A stretch of 15,580 bases of DNA from contig PWYP01000119.1 of NCBI GenBank assembly GCA_003567805.1, positions 1-15,580 on the forward strand. Direction: 5' to 3'. Each line of letters opens with the position of its first letter. The first letter of the stretch is position 1. A program made the position numbers and the translations under genes. Below the pieces are notes generated by a model. That model saw only the letters and a program-made list of their open reading frames with translations, had not been told where the DNA came from and made no database searches. Origin of the DNA: PVC group bacterium (lineage in GTDB: Bacteria; Verrucomicrobiota; Kiritimatiellia; UBA8416). Of the stretch, positions 13,118 through 15,580 are shown one piece after another.

Positions 13118-13852
13118 ATGTACATGTCGGGAAGGCATTATTTGATTTATGGCGCAACCGGCGGCATAGGCTCTGCGATTGCGCGCAAGGTCGTATCCCA
13201 AGACGCCAAGGTTTTTCTGGTCGCTCGGGATGCGCCGAAAGTAGAAGCCTTAGGGAATGAGTTGAGCATGCCTTGGTTGGCCGCTGATGTCTTGGATGAA
13301 AATACTTTCGACGCTGTGACGGAACAGTCGCCTGATGTGCTAGATGGTCTAGTCTATGCTGTGGGCAATATCAACCTGAAGTCGGTGAAACGTTTGAAAC
13401 CCGATGACTTCGTGCATGATTACCGACTACATGCCCTGGGTGCTGCTCGCGCTGTACAAACAGCCTTGCCGGCCTTGGAAAAGGGGGCAGACGCATCAGT
13501 TGTTTTCTTTTCCAGCGTGGCAGCCAAGCTGGGTTTTTCTATGCATGCATCCGTGGGAATGGCCAAGGGGGCTGTTTCGGGGTTGACGGTATCGCTTGCG
13601 GCAGAGCTGGCGCCCCGTATTCGCGTGAATGCAATTGCGCCATCCTTAACTCAAACAAAGATGGCGGCACCTCTTATCAGTAATGCGGCCATGGCGACAG
13701 CGATTGCCAAGCAACACCCCATGCAGCGATTGGGGGCGCCAGAGGATATTGCGTCACTTGCCTGCTGGCTTCTGGGAAGCGAAAGCTCTTGGATGACGGG
13801 ACAAGTTCTTGGTCTGGATGGCGGACGCTCGACTTTGAGCGGCAAGAATTAG
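13118..13852 (+). CDS. Short-chain dehydrogenase/reductase family protein lacking the usual Tyr
   Basis: The 244-residue protein has a Rossmann fold of SDR type: GATGGIGSAIA (12-22) for the dinucleotide, D57 in LAADVLDE, AVGN (81-84) in place of NNAG, VVFFSSVAA (128-136) with the serine, and RIRVNAIAPSLTQT (168-180) followed by a C-terminal WMTGQVLGLDGG. The Y-x3-K site reads V146-G-M-A-K150, so the catalytic Tyr is Val while Lys is kept. Similar proteins with this change exist, to my recollection, so it is a subfamily trait and not a sequencing error; activity may be altered or absent. AGGAGG (13108-13113) lies 4 nt before the ATG at 13118 and 10 nt before another at 13124, so either may be used. 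A 10-bp palindrome TATGCGCATA (13082-13091) precedes it. The substrate is unknown. Confidence 0.85.
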   Translation: MYMSGRHYLIYGATGGIGSAIARKVVSQDAKVFLVARDAPKVEALGNELSMPWLAADVLDENTFDAVTEQSPDVLDGLVYAVGNINLKSVKRLKPDDFVHDYRLHALGAARAVQTALPALEKGADASVVFFSSVAAKLGFSMHASVGMAKGAVSGLTVSLAAELAPRIRVNAIAPSLTQTKMAAPLISNAAMATAIAKQHPMQRLGAPEDIASLACWLLGSESSWMTGQVLGLDGGRSTLSGKN

Positions 13853-13993
13853 CTTGATCATTGTCATCCATTATTACAGCGAAATGTGGCCGTGCTTGCC
13901 GCGTCGTCTTATGTTCTGGATGAGACAAGCTCTGTATGCGTATGCGCATTGGAAGGCTGGCTTTTTGGGTCAGAATATGTTTCATCTCACGGC

Positions 13994-14689
13994 ATGAAAT
14001 TGATCAAGATGTTTGTTGGGATCAGTCTGCTGTTCCCTTGCGTGGTATTTAGCCAAGTATTGTGGGATCTTCTGCTGGCAGCTCGTACAAATGTGGATAT
14101 TTTTTTGCCATTGCCAGCGGTAGCTCTTGTGGCCGGATCGATGGCTTGGATTCTGTTGTTTACCCTATTTCCCCGCCCTTTGCGTAGCTATATTCTGGCC
14201 CACGAGTTAACGCATGCCTTGTGGGGGGTCATGATGGGGGCGCGTATTTCACGCATTCGTGTGAAGGCAGACCATGGGTCGGTGGTTTTATCCAAAACAA
14301 ATTTCTTAATCACCCTGGCGCCATATTTTTTTCCGCTTTATACTGTGCTGGTAATTTTGGTCTATCTGATCCTAAGTCTTTTTTACGACTTGCAGTCGTA
14401 CACACTGCTTTGGTTGGGGCTTGTAGGTTTTACTTGGGCCTTCCATATAACCTTCACCGTCAATGCGCTTCTGCAGCGGCAAACAGACATTCAGCAACAG
14501 GGTAGGATATTTTCGTACGTATTTATCTATCTCGCGAATGTTTTAGGTGTGTGTATATGGGTTGTATTGGTGACAATGCCAGATGGGAGCGATTTGCTGG
14601 GTGTGCTGGAGATGCGAACAATCCGAGCTTGGGATGGTTTTCTCTGGGTTGTGACGTGGCTCCGAACCGTGAGTTCTTTCTCCCTATAA
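13994..14689 (+). CDS. Multi-pass membrane protein with HExxH motif (M50/site-2-protease-like)
   Basis: The 231-residue protein has about five or six hydrophobic spans (near 4-22, 38-58, 105-130, 137-158, 171-194, and a weaker C-terminal one). H70-E-L-T-H74 in ILAHELTHALWG lies at the start of a membrane-embedded helix, the arrangement of intramembrane metalloproteases. TDIQQQG (164-170) at the edge of a later span could give the third ligand, D165, by analogy with the Asp of site-2 proteases (inference). No PDZ domain is present. The start is uncertain: GTG at 13886 would add 36 residues without a clear signal or family match, and neither start has a good ribosome site. The gene is 141 nt after the SDR gene from this ATG. 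Proteolytic activity is plausible and not shown. Confidence 0.65.
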   Translation: MKLIKMFVGISLLFPCVVFSQVLWDLLLAARTNVDIFLPLPAVALVAGSMAWILLFTLFPRPLRSYILAHELTHALWGVMMGARISRIRVKADHGSVVLSKTNFLITLAPYFFPLYTVLVILVYLILSLFYDLQSYTLLWLGLVGFTWAFHITFTVNALLQRQTDIQQQGRIFSYVFIYLANVLGVCIWVVLVTMPDGSDLLGVLEMRTIRAWDGFLWVVTWLRTVSSFSL

Positions 14690-14714
14690 GAGGGGGGTAA
14701 GCCCTTGCGAGCGC

Positions 14715-14743
14715 TTGACTTGTTTTTCTGGGATACGTATGAT
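14715..14743 (+). promoter_or_regulatory. Near-consensus sigma-70 promoter for the FecR-domain gene
   Basis: TTGACT (14715-14720), 17 nt, TATGAT (14738-14743): both boxes match at five of six positions with ideal spacing. Transcription would start near 14750, leaving a 40-nt A/T-rich leader with AGGAAGG before the ATG at 14793. It is the best promoter match in the window. Confidence 0.65.
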
Positions 14744-14792
14744 GATCGATGATATATATATGATACTGGCAAAATAGCAGGAAGGATAGGTC

Positions 14793-15580
14793 ATGTTAAG
14801 AAGCGTGAAATTCGGCGTCTATGTTCTGATTGGACTAGTTGTGGCATCATTGGATGCACATGCTGAGCGGTTAGAGCCTGTATTGCGCGCGCGGGATGTG
14901 AGGGGGACGGTTACCGTACAGCGCGGCGGTCGAGGTCGTTTTGAGCCTATTGAAGAGGGCCTGACTTATCCGTATGGAAGCAATTTTCGTACATCAGCGG
15001 AATCAAGTGTGCGCTTAGCCATGTCGGAAGAAAGTCACATTCGCCTTTTACAGGACACGGAAGTCACCGTGAGTGAGAATACGCGGAATCCCCAAGTAAA
15101 GCGGGTGGTTTTGCGCAGCGGGGAAGTGGAAGCGCAATTGGGAAGCAACTTTCATGCTGGTGATAACATCCTGTACGTAGAGGGGGCTAACTCGTACGTG
15201 AAGGCGATGGGATCTACATATCGCGTGGCGTTGGTAACCGAGTCAGATTTACACGTTTTGGTGGTGCGGGTGTTTGCTGGTCTGGTTCGGGTTATGAGTG
15301 AGAATTTTGAGATAACGGAGCTGGGGGCGAATGACTGGGTTTCCATCTTATCTCCCCCCGACGGCTCGTTTGCGCGCCTCAGGAACTTGCAGGGCGAGTT
15401 CGACGTGACGGTCATCGACGAAGATAAAGAGCAAAGGTTATTGTCGACGGAAAAGGATACTGTGCTAAAGATTTGGCAAAGAATAGTTCCTGATACGGGT
15501 GAGCGCATTGTGCAGTTTTCCTTGAGCGATCCGAATGAAGAATTGGTTGAAGAGATAACGGTTATTTTTGCGCCGAGTGA
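14793..15580 (+). CDS. Secreted FecR-domain protein, N-terminal part (cut by window edge)
   Basis: The frame is open from the ATG at 14793 to the window end (262 codons). Residues 1-24 are a signal peptide (hydrophobic core FGVYVLIGLVVASL, likely cleavage after AHA). Residues about 35-180 fit a FecR-type domain: DVRGTVTVQRGG, PYGSNFRTSAESSVRLAMSEES, LLQDTEVTV, VVLRSGEVEAQLG, and then YVKAMGSTYRVALV with VFAGLVRV. In FecR itself this domain is periplasmic and follows a membrane anti-sigma segment. Here a cleavable signal and no such segment point to an exported protein of the kind common in PVC bacteria, with a role unknown. The region after 200 (acidic, beta-rich) is not recognised. AGGAAGG (14779-14785) is the ribosome site; the promoter above drives it alone. 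Confidence 0.8.
   Translation, partial: MLRSVKFGVYVLIGLVVASLDAHAERLEPVLRARDVRGTVTVQRGGRGRFEPIEEGLTYPYGSNFRTSAESSVRLAMSEESHIRLLQDTEVTVSENTRNPQVKRVVLRSGEVEAQLGSNFHAGDNILYVEGANSYVKAMGSTYRVALVTESDLHVLVVRVFAGLVRVMSENFEITELGANDWVSILSPPDGSFARLRNLQGEFDVTVIDEDKEQRLLSTEKDTVLKIWQRIVPDTGERIVQFSLSDPNEELVEEITVIFAPS

Noticed and set aside
13886..13993. GTG-started 36-residue extension of the HExxH membrane protein
   Set aside because: No ribosome site, no signal or membrane segment, and unusual Ser/Cys-rich composition; the ATG at 13994 gives a normal membrane-protein start, although this remains uncertain.
1..15580. CRISPR array, prophage, transposon or defence island
   Set aside because: No regularly spaced repeats, integrase, transposase, toxin-antitoxin or nuclease/helicase cluster is visible; the genes are mostly housekeeping and have similar codon use.

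Overview
The window looks like chromosomal DNA from a bacterium of the Planctomycetes-Verrucomicrobia-Chlamydiae side of the tree, with Kiritimatiellota or Verrucomicrobiota-like as my best guess. Pointers are a DUF2851 protein, a rhomboid protease with a short C-terminal helical domain, a CdsZ/HP0958-type coiled-coil zinc-ribbon protein, a small SET-domain protein, a TPR protein ending in a GspE N-terminal-like domain, and short palindromic repeats of a kind I associate with such genomes. This is inference from gene content; no rRNA or other decisive marker is present. There is no phage, transposase, CRISPR array or tRNA.

Layout. Positions 1-2811 are read on the minus strand: a U32-family RNA-hydroxylation-type protein and an MFS exporter overlap by ATGA, and the 5' end of lemA follows them. 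Positions 2913-5749 are a tight plus-strand operon: TPR/GspE-N protein, ECF sigma factor, zinc-binding membrane anti-sigma factor, and the vitamin B6 enzyme PdxA, the last three chained by 4-nt ATGA overlaps. Positions 5855-9263 hold the zinc-ribbon protein, RNase P RNA starting 5 nt after its stop codon, a GspC-like inner-membrane PDZ protein, a rhomboid protease and a SET-domain methyltransferase. A 310-nt gap with palindromes separates these from the convergent minus-strand DUF2851 gene (9574-11043). From 11168 a plus-strand block with a recognisable promoter encodes phosphofructokinase, deoxyribose-phosphate aldolase, and an SDR protein whose usual catalytic tyrosine is replaced. A multi-pass HExxH membrane protein follows, then, behind a near-consensus sigma-70 promoter, a secreted FecR-domain protein that runs off the window.

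How the parts fit. Most genes are housekeeping: glycolysis and deoxyribose-phosphate catabolism (pfkA, deoC), B6 synthesis (pdxA), and tRNA maturation (rnpB). The ECF sigma/anti-sigma pair is the one clear regulatory module. Its coupling to PdxA and to a GspE-N-domain protein has no obvious functional explanation. Two separate fragments of secretion-machinery design (GspE-N-like and GspC-like) occur without the rest of a type II system.

Points most worth a second look: a repeat-like triple G/C-rich arm inside the P12 region of RNase P RNA and an apparently non-canonical L15 there; the SDR lacking its tyrosine; a possible leaderless promoter for the U32 gene; a 13-bp perfect inverted repeat bracketing the lemA promoter region; and the nuclease-like motif plus cysteine cluster of DUF2851. 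I did not find a clearly new multi-gene defence or mobile system.
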